A DNA stretch of 64,000 bases from positions 310,001 through 374,000 of the forward strand of contig JAOTOL010001633.1 of the NCBI GenBank assembly GCA_034440575.1. Direction: 5' to 3'. Of this stretch, positions 56,901 to 64,000 are shown in pieces. How positions within the stretch are numbered: the first letter of the stretch is position 1; each line of letters opens with the position of its first letter. The DNA is from Imbricaverruca yamaguchii (taxonomy: Eukaryota > Arthropoda > Thecostraca > Neoverrucidae). The notes under the pieces were generated by a model. It searched no databases. It saw only the letters and a list, made by a program, of their open reading frames with translations, and was not told where the DNA came from. The translations under genes and the position numbers were made by a program.

Positions 56901-59900
56901 GGTACCTGCCGGACCGGTCACACTCAGCTGTGTCACCAGCTGGTGGTGCGGACCAGGGGTACCTGCGGGACCGGTCACACGTCAGCTGTGTTACCGGCTG
57001 GTGGTGCGGACCAGGGGTACCGCCGGACCGGTCACATCAGCGTGTCACCAGCTTGGTGGTGCGGACCAGGGGTACCTGCGGGACCGGTCACACGTCAGCT
57101 GTGTTACCGGCTTGGTGGTGCGGACCAGGGGTACCTGCCGGACCGGTCACATCAGCTGTGTCACCAGCTTGGTGGTGCGGACCAGGGGTACCTGCCGGAC
57201 CGGTCACAGGTCAGCTGTGTCACCGGCTTGGTGGCGCGGGTCAGGGGTACCTGCCGGACCGGTCACACGTCAGCTGTGTCACCGGCGGTGGCGCGGGTCA
57301 GGGGTACATGCCGGACCGGTCACACTCAGCTGTGTCACCGACTTGGTGGCGCGGACCAGGGGTACCTGCCAGACCGGTCACACGTCAGCTGTGTCACCGA
57401 CTTGGTGGTGCGGACCAGGGGTACCTGCCGGACCGGTCACACGTCAGCTGTGTCACCGGCTTGGTGGCGCGGGTCAGGGGTACCTGCCGGACCGGTCACA
57501 CGTCAGCTGTGTCACCGGCTTGGTGGCGCGGGTCAGGGGTACCTGCCGGACCGGTCACACTTCAGCTGTGTCACCGGCCTGGTGGCGCGGACCAGGGGTA
57601 CCTGCCGGACCGGTCACACTTCAGCTGTGTCACCGGCCTGGTGGCGCAGACCAGGGGTACCTGCCAGACCGGTCACAGGTCAGCTGTGTCACCGGCTTGG
57701 TGGCGCGGACCAGGGGTACCTGCCGGACCGGTCACAGGTCAGCTGTGTCACCGGCTGGTGGCGCGGGTCAGGGGTACCTGCCGGACCGGTCACACGTCAG
57801 CTGTGTTACCGGCTTGGTGGTGCGGACCAGGGGTACCTGCCGGACCGGTCACACGTCAGCTGTGTCACCGGCTTGGTGGTGCGGACCAGGGGTACCTGCC
57901 GGACCGGTCACACGTCAGCTGTGTTACCGGCTTGGTGGCGCGGGTCGGGTACCTGCCAGACCGGTCACACTCGCTGTGTCACCGACTTGGTGGCGCGGGT
58001 CGGGTACCTGCCGGACCTGTTACATGTCGCTGTGCCACCGACTGGTGGCGCGGACCGGGGACCTGCCGACCGCACGTGTGTGTTCCGACTTGGTGGTGCG
58101 GACCAGGGTACCTGCCGGACCGGTCACAGTCAGCTGTGTCACCGGCTTGGTGGTGCGGACCAGGGGTACCTGCCGGACCGGTCACACGTCAGCTGTGTCA
58201 CCGGCTTGGTGGCGCGGGTCAGGGGTACCTGCCGACCGGTCACACTCAGCTGTGTCACCGACTTGGTGGCGCGGGTCAGGGTACCTGCCGGACCTGTTAC
58301 ATGTCGCTGTGCCACCGACGGTGGTGCGGACCAGGGGTACCTGCCGGACCGGTCACACGTCAGCTGTGTCACCGGCTTGGTGGCGCGGACCAGGGGTACC
58401 TGCCGGACCGGTCACACGTCAGCTGTGTCACCGGCTTGGTGGCGCGGGTCAGGGGTACCTGCCGGACCGGTCACACGTCAGCTGTGTCACCGGCTTGGTG
58501 GCGCGGGTCAGGGCCGCCGTGGCGCCCGGCGCGCGGACCTGCCGACCGAGTGCACCGCTTGGTGGCGCGGACCGGGGTACCTGCCGGACCGGTCACACTC
58601 GCTGTGTCACCGCTGGTGGGCGCCAGGGGTACCTGCCGGACCGGTCACACGTCAGCTGTGTCACCGGCTTGGTGGCGCGGACCAGGGGTACCTGCCGGAC
58701 CGGTCACACTTCAGCTGTGTAGCGCCCATCATGTCGTCCGTCACGCACGTCACGCATTGTGGTTGGGAAACTAAGATAGGCCGGATAACAGACTTTCTTT
58801 TAAACCCGGTGATAAATTATTTCCGTATTTCTGAGTCTCATTCATACGCGTTTCATAATGCAAGCTGTATACTGTTCTAATTTTCTTTCGGAGCTCTTTT
58901 GGCCATGGTTGTGTTCTAGTTCAACAAAACGATTCCTGCAGCCACAATATGACAGAACCGACTTCCTACAGTCAAAACATCGGCAACCTACCAAGCTAAC
59001 ACCCGCAAGTCGGATCAGTTCAGGTTCGATTGGGCAAAGTCAGTCGTCGGGTCAGTCATGCGACGTTAGTTCAGATATCATATGCAAGCTCAGTTCAGAT
59101 CTCACATGGGAGGTCAGTTCGGATGTCGCGTAAGAGGTCAGTTCAGATGTCACATCACCAACGCACAGCCCCAGCGGCGGTAGCACCTCTCAGTCCAGGC
59201 GCCGAACTCAGCCAGCCGTCGATCAACTGCACCGTCGAATCCGACACGATCCACCCACTACACAACCACGTCCGACACGATCAAACCACTACACCACCAC
59301 GTCCGACACGATCCACCCACCACACCACCACGTCCGACACAATCCATCCACCACACCACCACGTCCGACACGATCCAGCCACCACACCACCACGTCCGAC
59401 ACGATCCATCCACTACACCACCACGTCCGACACGATCCATCCACTACACCACCACGTCCGACACGATCCATCCACTACACCACAACGTCAGACACGATCC
59501 ATCCACTACACCACAACGTCCGACACGATCCATCCACTACACCACCCCCACCATCCACGTCCGACACGATCCACCCACTACACCACAACGTCAGACACGA
59601 TCCATCCACTACACCACAACGTCAGACACGATCCAACCATCACACCACCACGTCCGACACGATCCATCCACTACACCACAACGTCCGACACGATCCACCC
59701 ACTACACCACAACGTCCGACATAATCCACCCACTACACCACCACGTCCGACACGATCCACCCACTACACCACCACGTCCGACACGATCCATCCACTACAC
59801 CACCACGTCCGACACGATCCACCCACTACACCACCACGTCCGACACGATCCACCCACTACACCACAACGTCCGACACGATCCATCCACTACACCACCACG

Positions 59901-62900
59901 TCCGACACGATCCATCCACTACACCACCACGTCCGACACGATCCATCCACTACACCACCACGTCCGACACGATCCACCCACTACACCACCAACGTCCGAC
60001 ATAATCCACCCACTACACCACCACGTCCGACACGATCCATCCACTACACCACCACGTCCGACACGATCCATCCACTACACCACCACGTCCGACACGATCC
60101 ACCCACTACACCACCACGTCCGACACGATCCATCCACTACACCACCACGTCCGACACGATCCACCCACTACACCACCACGTCCGACACGATCCATCCACT
60201 ACACCACCACGTCCGACACGATCCACCCACTACACCACCACGTTCGACACGATCCATCTACTACACCACCACGTCCGACACGATCCAACCACTACACCAC
60301 CACGTCCGACACGATCCATCCACTACACCACCACGTCCGACACGATCCATCCACTACACCACCACGTCCGACACGATCCACCCACTACACCACCACGTCC
60401 GACACGATCCATCCACTACACCACCACGTCCGACACGATCCACCCACTACACCACAACGTCCGACACGATCCACCCACTACACCACCACGTCCGACACGA
60501 TCCACCCACTACACCACCACGTCCGACACGATCCACCCACTACACCACCACGTCCGACACGATCCACCCACTACACCACCACGTCCGACACGATCCACCC
60601 ACTACGCCACCACGTCCGACACGATCCACCCACTACACCACAACGTCCGACACGATCCATCCACCACACCACCACGTCCGACACGATCCAGCCACAGCAC
60701 GCCAGCAGTGTCCGGCGGCGGGACGCCTCCGCGGCAGTCGCCACTCACCTTCTGTCTGGGCGGGTCGGCAGAGTCGAAGGCGCGCATCTCCTGCGCCAGC
60801 GCCTCGACGGTGGCCTCGAGCGCGCGCGTGCCGCGGTTGTGCTCGTCCTCCACCACCTTGACCGTCTTCAGCAGCGACGTCACGTTGGTCACCATCACCT
60901 GCAGCACGCCACAGCACGGCTAACGAGCGGCCCCAGTGGCTCGGCAGCATGGGTGTCCATCGGCCCAGGATCCCGGCACAGATCCCGTCAGCCTGACCGG
61001 CTCCGCATCGGACGTCGGACTGGCCGACAGCCGAGCAGCAGAACGACAGGCAGACTGCAGGTCGGGCTTCAGTTCAGCAGTCTGACTGCAGGTCAGGCCA
61101 ACAGTCTGACCGTACTCCAGTACAAGACCCAGCAGCTGAATGCGTCGTAAAAGGACCAGAGGCCCTGCCCGTTCGCCAGTCCAATATTTCGAGTGCAGGC
61201 CGGGCTTCATCCAGACAGTGTGACTGTACAGCAGGCCTACAGTTCGTCTGCATGAGGCGGCCGTCGGGCGGCCTGACACCCGGCCGGCGCATGCCGCCCG
61301 CTACAGCACACACACACGCGCACAAGCAGCGAGCCGGCCGACCGGCGCCCAACAGCGCGAGGGGCGGCGGCAGGCTCCCGGCCACACGCGCTGTCAGCAC
61401 CCACCCCACCCCCACCCGCAGGACACGGTAGGCGCGGCCGCGGCAGGGGGCGACAGCGGCACTATGCGCTGTGGACGGACTAGGCGCCATGCACGCGGCG
61501 GCCGGCGCGGCCGGCGCGGCCAGACGGCGGGCGGGCGGGCGGGCAAGGGTCGAGGCCGGACGGTGCAGTGCGAGGGCGGGCGGTCGGCGCCGCGCAGTTA
61601 GTGGAGGCCTAGCGCACCAGAGGGACACCACGCTACAGCTAGCTGACCACCAGCCCGGTTAGTGAGGAGCACCCAACAGCAGTGTGACTGCCTACCTGGC
61701 GGCAGGTGCCGGCGCTGGGCCGACCCGGGCCGTCCCGCCTCACCCACTCCTCGCCGGCACACCGGGACACGCCAGGCGCCGCGTGCTCACAGAATGACTA
61801 TCAAAACTCGTGTATTTAAAGCTGTAGGCGACACCCGGGCCCAGCGACAGCAGTGGGCGGCTTTAGCACAGACCGGCCGAGAGACGCGCGGCAACGCGGC
61901 CGCCTGTTTTGGCGTAGCTCCGCCCGGCCGACAACAGGTCGGGGCGGCAGCGTGTCTTCGGCGCTTGCGCGGCCAAACAACACACACGCGGACGCACTCA
62001 GTGCAAAATTCTGATGTCGCCTATGTCGCCCGCAGGCTGATTGAGGTTTTCAACGCTAAGCAAACGGATAAGCTCCTCCTCCTGGTCGGATACGGCCAAA
62101 TCAGTAACGTAGTCTGACTCTGACGTGTACCCCTGGTGGCGGAGAACAGAAACAGAAATCAGTGGATGAGAGATAGAAAAAGACAGCATAAAAGAGGAGT
62201 TGAAAAAGTGTAGGGCTCTGCCGACGGTCGGCACTGAGTGGAACGAGCACGCCTGAGTTATGTTTCTGTTTCTGCTACGGATAAAACGGACGGCTAAGGA
62301 ATACACGGGTTGACTGGGCAAGGAGCAATGGGGCACACATTCGAAGGATGGTAGCGTTCAAACACCGCGTCACTTATGACAGCGTCTCAAGCCGGCGGTT
62401 GAACTACGCACGCCGAAACAGGCCAGTTTCCTTCACCGCAAAGGTTCACCATTGCCATGATAAGTGCCATGAGAGAACCAACACCGGGCCAAGCAAACAC
62501 CAGCTGAAAGCCAAGCAAACACCGGCTGAAAGCCAAGCGAACACAGGTTTGACATCTATACCGCGCCCGGGAACAATTGCCGAGTCACCAGCTTCCCACT
62601 AATTGTTGCTGCTTGAAAGGATCACATCCATATCAGACGATGCTGCCTGTCGCGGCCTCAGCAGCCGACTATGAGCCAGTCTGCCAGCCGCGACATACAT
62701 AAGCATCCGCCCCGCCAGTAGCACGAGAAGAGGAAGATGGCGGGTGTGTTTCTCTGCCGAGAACTACCAGCGTGGGGAGGACGTGAGGCAGTGCTGACGC
62801 CACCCACCTTGGCCGATTCCTTGAGATTAAGCATGGCCGGGTCGGTGGACGGCTTGCCGGCGGCAGACTTGGTGGCGTGGATCAGGTCGCCGAGAGCAGA

Positions 62901-64000
62901 CGCCACGTCCCGCACGGCGTTCATCAGCATCACCTGCCGGCCCGGCCCGGCTGTCACACACGCGGCACACGCCACAGCACAACTCTGCACGGCTGGAAGC
63001 TGTCACACAGCAGCACACGCCACAAACCCAATCTGTCATACACACAGCACAGCACAGCTCTGCACGGCTGGAAGCTGTCACACAGCAGCACACTCCACAA
63101 GCCCCATCTTCCACACACGCGGCACACAACACAGTAACACTCTGCACATCGGAGTCTATCGCTCACGCATTACGCAGCACAGCCGGATTGGCACACACGC
63201 AGCGCACACACACAATGCACTGACGCCCGCCGTCAGTCCTGCGGTACAGGGTTCTCAATGCCAATGGCCGCTGTGCTCAAATAAACTGAGTAATTTATAA
63301 TACTTGTGCACTTCTTCCCGTCCTAGCAACGTATCACGAAGCTTCGCAAAACGGAAGTTCGAAATCGAAATCGAAGTGCCGTTATATTCGATGTCAGACG
63401 CTCCAGAAGGACTAAATGTCCATTTCAAATCCGGAAAAAGAGCAGGTCTGGACCCAAGTGTCGCCGGGTCACCAATGATTCGACGGTGCCACAAAAAATG
63501 CATAGTCAACATGAAAAGTCACGAATGCAGAGGGAACGGTTACTGGTATTGCAATCCAAACAGACAGGTGTACCTGATAACAAGACAGCTGTGCCCAGGT
63601 ACAAAAATAAAGCCGGCGCAGTTGACTCGATGTGGCGTAACTAACCCTCTATAGCTGACTCAGTATAACTGGCTCAGTGTATGCGACCCTCCTAGCCAAC
63701 CCCTATGTAACCGACTCAGTATAATCGACCAGGTTTAGCTTCCTCGATGCGCTGGACCCCGTGTGGACCCAGTGTCATCAAATTCCTGTAACATACCCTC
63801 ATGTCTGACACGGCATAACCTGCCCGGTATACCAGAGCCAGTGCAACTGACTCGATGTACCGGACCGATCACCACTGACCTCCTGCACTCTATAAATGGC
63901 CCGGACGGCGCCGCTGACCTGGGCGTCGGTGTTGTCCTGGCCGGGACTGGCGGCGCCCAGCTTGACCACGTCGGCCAGCTGCAGGATGGTGGCGACCGCG
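44813..64000 (-). CDS. talin (rhea-type): Talin, C-terminal part (13 exons; N-terminal part off window)
   Basis: Talin links integrin tails to actin at adhesion sites and recruits vinculin. The joined exons give 667 residues plus stop. Order: R11 (ADVVKLGAAS, NAVRDVASALGDLIHATK, VMVTNVTSLLKTVK), R12 (AVAAGNSCRQDDVI, ALADML-like AIADML), R13 actin-binding module (WVDPDDP, SIDAAAKKLASLRPR, IAAATSALVKAASSAQREL, GQWSEGLISAARTV, STAQLLVACKVKAD), and the dimerisation helix VLRKERELEDARLKLAALRR. Vertebrate talin stops just after this helix; here about 190 Ser/Tyr/Gly-rich residues follow. Every intron keeps phase. Five exons have tandem arrays at their acceptors. Confidence 0.95.
44966..46067. other. 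Talin intron between tail exons 2 and 3
   Basis: Contains the short LINE-tail insertion at 45578-45630. Nothing else was recognised. Confidence 0.5.
45578..45630 (-). mobile_element. 53-bp LINE 3'-end insertion with 15-bp target duplication
   Basis: On the minus strand tgggcgctgtataaccactg, cagttgatgcgccctaaacc, cataataactaac. Perfect direct repeats taacctcgccacgta lie at 45563-45577 and 45631-45645. It is the same element as 42323-42377, in opposite orientation. Confidence 0.9.
46068..46240. mobile_element. Diverged tRNA-derived SINE copy
   Basis: ctaggggtgagcggtcga, a degenerate B-box region gtgggtcctagtctt, then gcccacgacccgccggtgtg and agcgacgctata parallel the SINE at 36264-36429. Confidence 0.55.
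46243..46372 (-). CDS. talin (rhea-type): Talin tail exon 2
   Basis: Acceptor gcgccgcag, donor gttagt, phase 0 end. SPAADRSYEALDSSITEGPS, then SESLKHFKSFAGGSASANSS. Frame and phase fit both neighbours. The donor lies directly against a diverged SINE (46068-46240). Confidence 0.83.
46881..47111 (-). CDS. talin (rhea-type): Talin tail exon 1
   Basis: Acceptor cgcgcggcag, donor gtgcgc, phases 2 and 2. YDSSRHETSRQDADGARNVS, then TPGNTLGKKTSYSVTREF and QSGDPTASISGGLAKLTI. No domain was recognised. It follows the dimerisation helix and belongs to an invertebrate-type extension. Confidence 0.85.
47112..47840. repeat. ~22-bp minisatellite abutting the first talin tail exon
   Basis: Units of caccaccggccagttcc followed by ttcc, tccc or atcac run from about 47157, some 45 bases before the acceptor on the talin strand. 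A higher-order dimer or trimer pattern (caccacgtgccagttccatc, acacatcaccggccagttcc) is visible at 47370-47720. A 37-bp LINE tail is inserted at 47548-47584. Confidence 0.92.
47548..47584 (-). mobile_element. 37-bp LINE 3'-end insertion in a minisatellite
   Basis: On the minus strand cgcgcccttaagcccaaata then (ATCA)n. The 13-base acaccacgtgcca stands on both sides (47535-47547, 47585-47597). That word also belongs to the host repeat, so the duplication is less certain than for the other copies. Confidence 0.7.
47990..48130. repeat. AT-rich palindrome cluster
   Basis: tctgatata / tatatcaga around 48030-48050, followed by several variants of ttatctcagat and agataag. No transposon ends were identified. 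Confidence 0.55.
48373..48500 (-). CDS. talin (rhea-type): Talin exon (dimerisation helix and start of tail)
   Basis: Acceptor gtgccggccag, donor gtgggt, phase 2 end. VLRKERELEDARLKLAALRR, then AKYGEGGESEGEGYLSGYDS. It matches human MLRKERELEEARKKLAQIRQ, after which vertebrate talins end. Here the reading continues with an acidic Gly/Ser stretch. Confidence 0.95.
48505..48750. repeat. Minisatellite abutting the talin dimerisation-helix exon acceptor
   Basis: Units of gtcagccggtcacacgcagg, with tccagc or ttcagc, run to within about 20 bases of the acceptor tgccggccag on the talin strand. The stretch 48751-49107 beyond it has no recognised feature. Confidence 0.88.
49108..49332 (-). CDS. talin (rhea-type): Talin exon (R13 end)
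   Basis: Acceptor gccggcggccag, donor gtgagt, 75 codons: VAGSTAQLLVACKVKADPDS, then NRVKKATDNLVRAAQQAI and KRLVGGLAQEMDAQSD. It matches human STAQLLVACKVKADQDS and KMVGGIAQIIAAQ, the last helix of the I/LWEQ (THATCH) module. Confidence 0.96.
49767..49931 (-). CDS. talin (rhea-type): Talin exon (R13)
   Basis: Acceptor cccgtcgccag, donor gtgcgt, 55 codons: VSQRANYSTEDGQWSEGLIS, then AARTVAVATHSLCQAANSLV and QGHSSEEMLISAAKQ. It matches human DGQWSQGLISAARMVAAAT. Confidence 0.96.
49932..51384. other. Talin intron with (ACGAC)n-derived repeat
   Basis: 50865-50930 is cgacacgacacgacaggaca-type repeat, decaying to about 51130 (ggacaggaaaagaccggaca). 49970-50230 is GC-rich. No exon is expected. Confidence 0.6.
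51385..51510 (-). CDS. talin (rhea-type): Talin exon (R13)
   Basis: Acceptor cgtccgcag, donor gtgagt, 42 codons, phase 0: EADQDLNFDELILDSCQAIA, then AATSALVKAASSAQRELVDR. It matches human FEEQILEAAKSIAAATSALVKAA. Confidence 0.96.
51511..52354. other. Talin intron, imperfect hairpin only
   Basis: 51669-51722 is an imperfect inverted repeat (tatgtctgatatctggttg / caaccaagaatatcaaacata). No other feature was recognised. Confidence 0.5.
52355..52479 (-). CDS. talin (rhea-type): Talin exon (R13 start)
   Basis: Acceptor tgtgccgacag, donor gtgggt. SDWVDPDDPCAIAETELLGA, then ASSIDAAAKKLASLRPRRAV. It matches human TEWVDPEDPTVIAENELLGAA. Confidence 0.96.
52480..53900. other. Talin intron, GC-rich
   Basis: A (CA)n run at 52527-52556 and a very GC-rich segment of ggccggcc words (52700-53010), then a decayed repeat with ctcagggtgtgac / cctcagagtgtgac (53480-53610). 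No exon is expected. Confidence 0.55.
53901..54111 (-). CDS. talin (rhea-type): Talin exon (R12)
   Basis: Acceptor ggccgtggacag, donor gtgcga after one base of Gly. GAAYGAESAELRQRTLEAGH, YRHLLQSVLVILNKP, then CVTELVATAEQLKG. It matches human EAAYHPEV...GYLELLDHVLLTLQKP...VTELIQAAEAMKG. Confidence 0.95.
54112..54265. repeat. ~10-bp repeat abutting talin R12 exon acceptor
   Basis: gtcagtggag / gtcagtagag repeated about a dozen times. On the talin strand it forms the ctgacctccactgacctcca tract about 20 bases before the acceptor. Confidence 0.85.
54398..55302. mobile_element. TTAA-flanked TIR element (about 0.9 kb), piggyBac-like MITE
   Basis: TTAA at 54394-54397 and 55303-55306 flanks ends reading CCCGCGCACGTCCGG (left) and, inverted, CACTCGCACGTCCGG (right). 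A second inverted block, gggggcagat..., lies inside both ends, although partly degenerated into a G run on the left. TTAA duplication is characteristic of piggyBac. No transposase was recognised; the interior is rich in aggtca/tgacct words. It lies in a talin intron. Confidence 0.65.
55559..55711 (-). CDS. talin (rhea-type): Talin exon (R11/R12 boundary)
   Basis: Acceptor ggtccggcag, donor gtgggc, 51 codons, phase 0: VTAEELIRATKPVTQATARA, then VAAGNSCRQDDVIAAANSGR and KAIADMLSASK. It matches human ATAKAVAAGNSCRQEDVI. The first 40 or so bases are echoed in the array upstream. Confidence 0.96.
55712..58720. repeat. 59-bp array carrying the acceptor and exon start of the R12 talin exon
   Basis: About 50 units. 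On the talin strand a unit reads gtgaccggtccggcag, gtacccctggtccgcgccac, caagccggtgacacagctga. The true junction is ggtccggcag followed by gtgacggccgaggag, then atccgcgccactaagccggt. Acceptor and the RATKPVT codons are thus both in the unit. gcgggtc/gcggacc and cggtca/cagacc variants form blocks. Many one- to three-base gaps occur at 55880-58340. Confidence 0.95.
59215..60705. repeat. 31-bp array in talin intron, donor side
   Basis: About 47 units of cacgatccatccactacacc, accacgtccga; c/t at the tenth base and accaca/accacc are the main variants. It occupies nearly the whole right half of the intron, ending about 45 bases inside the donor of the R11 exon. The long plus-strand frame through it is not a gene. 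Confidence 0.96.
60749..60898 (-). CDS. talin (rhea-type): Talin exon (R11, vinculin-binding helix)
   Basis: Acceptor gtgctgcag, donor gtgagt, 50 codons, phase 0: VMVTNVTSLLKTVKVVEDEH, then GTRALEATVEALAQEMRAFD. It matches human VMVTNVTSLLKTVKAVEDE. The donor is followed within about 50 bases by the 31-bp array. Confidence 0.96.
60899..61997. other. Talin intron, part
   Basis: Contains an approximate repeat with cagactgcaggtcgggcttc / cagtctgactgcaggtcagg (about 61045-61130) and a GC-rich stretch with gccggcgcggccggcgcggc (about 61500). No exon is expected here from the talin alignment. Confidence 0.5.
61998..62132 (-). CDS. Candidate alternative 3'-terminal talin exon, or unrelated exon-like ORF
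   Basis: On the minus strand a strong acceptor (tttctgtttctgttctccgc, caccag) is followed in phase 0 by 44 codons, GYTSESDYVTDLAVSDQEEE, LIRLLSVENLN..., and a TGA. It sits in the intron between two talin exons that are both phase 0, so splicing to it would give a talin lacking R12, R13 and the dimerisation helix. I know no homologue. No polyadenylation signal was identified. It may be chance. Confidence 0.3.
   Translation of the reverse strand, partial: GYTSESDYVTDLAVSDQEEELIRLLSVENLNQPAGDIGDIRILH
62808..62933 (-). CDS. talin (rhea-type): Talin exon (R11)
   Basis: Acceptor gggccggcag, donor gtgggt, 42 codons, phase 0: VMLMNAVRDVASALGDLIHA, then TKSAAGKPSTDPAMLNLKES. It matches human VVLINAVKDVAKALGDLISATK. 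Two or three 76-bp units containing ctctgcacggctggaagctg lie upstream of the acceptor (62940-63140). Confidence 0.94.
62940..63140. repeat. ~76-bp CA-rich repeat upstream of the talin R11 exon
   Basis: ctgcacggctggaagctgtc and acacagcagcacac(g/t)ccaca appear twice, with a degenerate third unit. On the talin strand it ends just before the acceptor. Confidence 0.75.
63140..63918. other. Talin intron with an unassigned ORF
   Basis: The plus strand holds a 116-codon open frame, 63304-63654 (begins MCTSSRPSNVSRS, contains CHKKCIVNMKSHECRGNGYW). I recognise no family, and there is no sign of promoter or splice support. It may be chance or a transposon relic. Confidence 0.3.
63919..64000 (-). CDS. 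talin (rhea-type): Talin exon (R11 start, cut by window edge)
   Basis: AVATILQLADVVKLGAASPG then QDNTDAQ; donor gtcagc. It matches human AATAILKACADVVKLGAASLG. The remainder of the exon and all upstream exons lie beyond the right edge. Confidence 0.92.

Noticed and set aside
55275..58880. Plus-strand open frames of about 780-1200 codons across the 59-bp array
   Set aside because: They arise because the unit has no stop in several frames. The sequence is the antisense of a talin intron and carries copies of a talin splice junction; translations are low-complexity repeats with no domain.
59030..60004. 324-codon plus-strand ORF rich in His/Thr/Pro
   Set aside because: Pure product of the 31-bp array inside a talin intron.

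Overview
The window is animal nuclear DNA, most likely arthropod and possibly a crustacean. Genes are split into short exons with GT..AG introns. Non-LTR retrotransposons of CR1 and Jockey type, tRNA-derived SINE pieces and TIR elements with clean target-site duplications lie between and inside the genes. The species call is inference: it rests on the talin C-terminal extension and the transposon types.

Three protein genes can be read. (1) Plus strand, 196-18594: the 3' six exons of a PPP-family Ser/Thr protein phosphatase. The N-terminal exons lie off the left edge. (2) Plus strand, 26421-39785: a nine-exon LARP7 gene (La module, RRM1, basic linker, C-terminal xRRM), complete from its ATG to a stop, 531 codons plus stop. 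LARP7 binds the 3' end of 7SK RNA. (3) Minus strand, 64000 down to 44813: the last thirteen exons of talin (R11, R12, the R13 actin-binding module, the dimerisation helix), followed by a tail of about 190 residues that vertebrate talins lack. Reading frames join without a break across every intron of all three genes. The three genes have no evident functional link.

Layout: 1-195 degenerate minisatellite before a phosphatase exon; 1101-1378 hAT-type MITE; 1387-9640 a 73/74-bp satellite of about 112 copies, grading into a 53-bp repeat at 9641-10164; 10165-18594 the remaining phosphatase exons with four more tandem arrays; 18595-26420 intergenic, with an antisense Jockey-type LINE carrying a nested MITE; 26421-39785 LARP7, with a broken CR1-like LINE in intron 4; 39786-44290 intergenic, with a decayed Jockey RT; 44300-64000 talin.

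The main discovery is a repeated architecture. In all three genes, tandem arrays abut splice junctions, mostly on the acceptor side. In several cases the repeat unit contains the gene's own 3' splice site and the first coding bases of the exon. The clearest are before the last phosphatase exon (43-bp unit, about 24 copies), before phosphatase exon 2 (53-bp unit, merging into the 8-kb satellite), and before a talin exon (59-bp unit, about 50 copies). A 47-bp array at the LARP7 3' end starts inside coding sequence and supplies the last codons and stop. The introns therefore carry long ladders of near-copy acceptor sites. A second discovery is a set of very short (37-58 bp) insertions of a LINE-type 3' end, each flanked by direct repeats of 11-16 bp.
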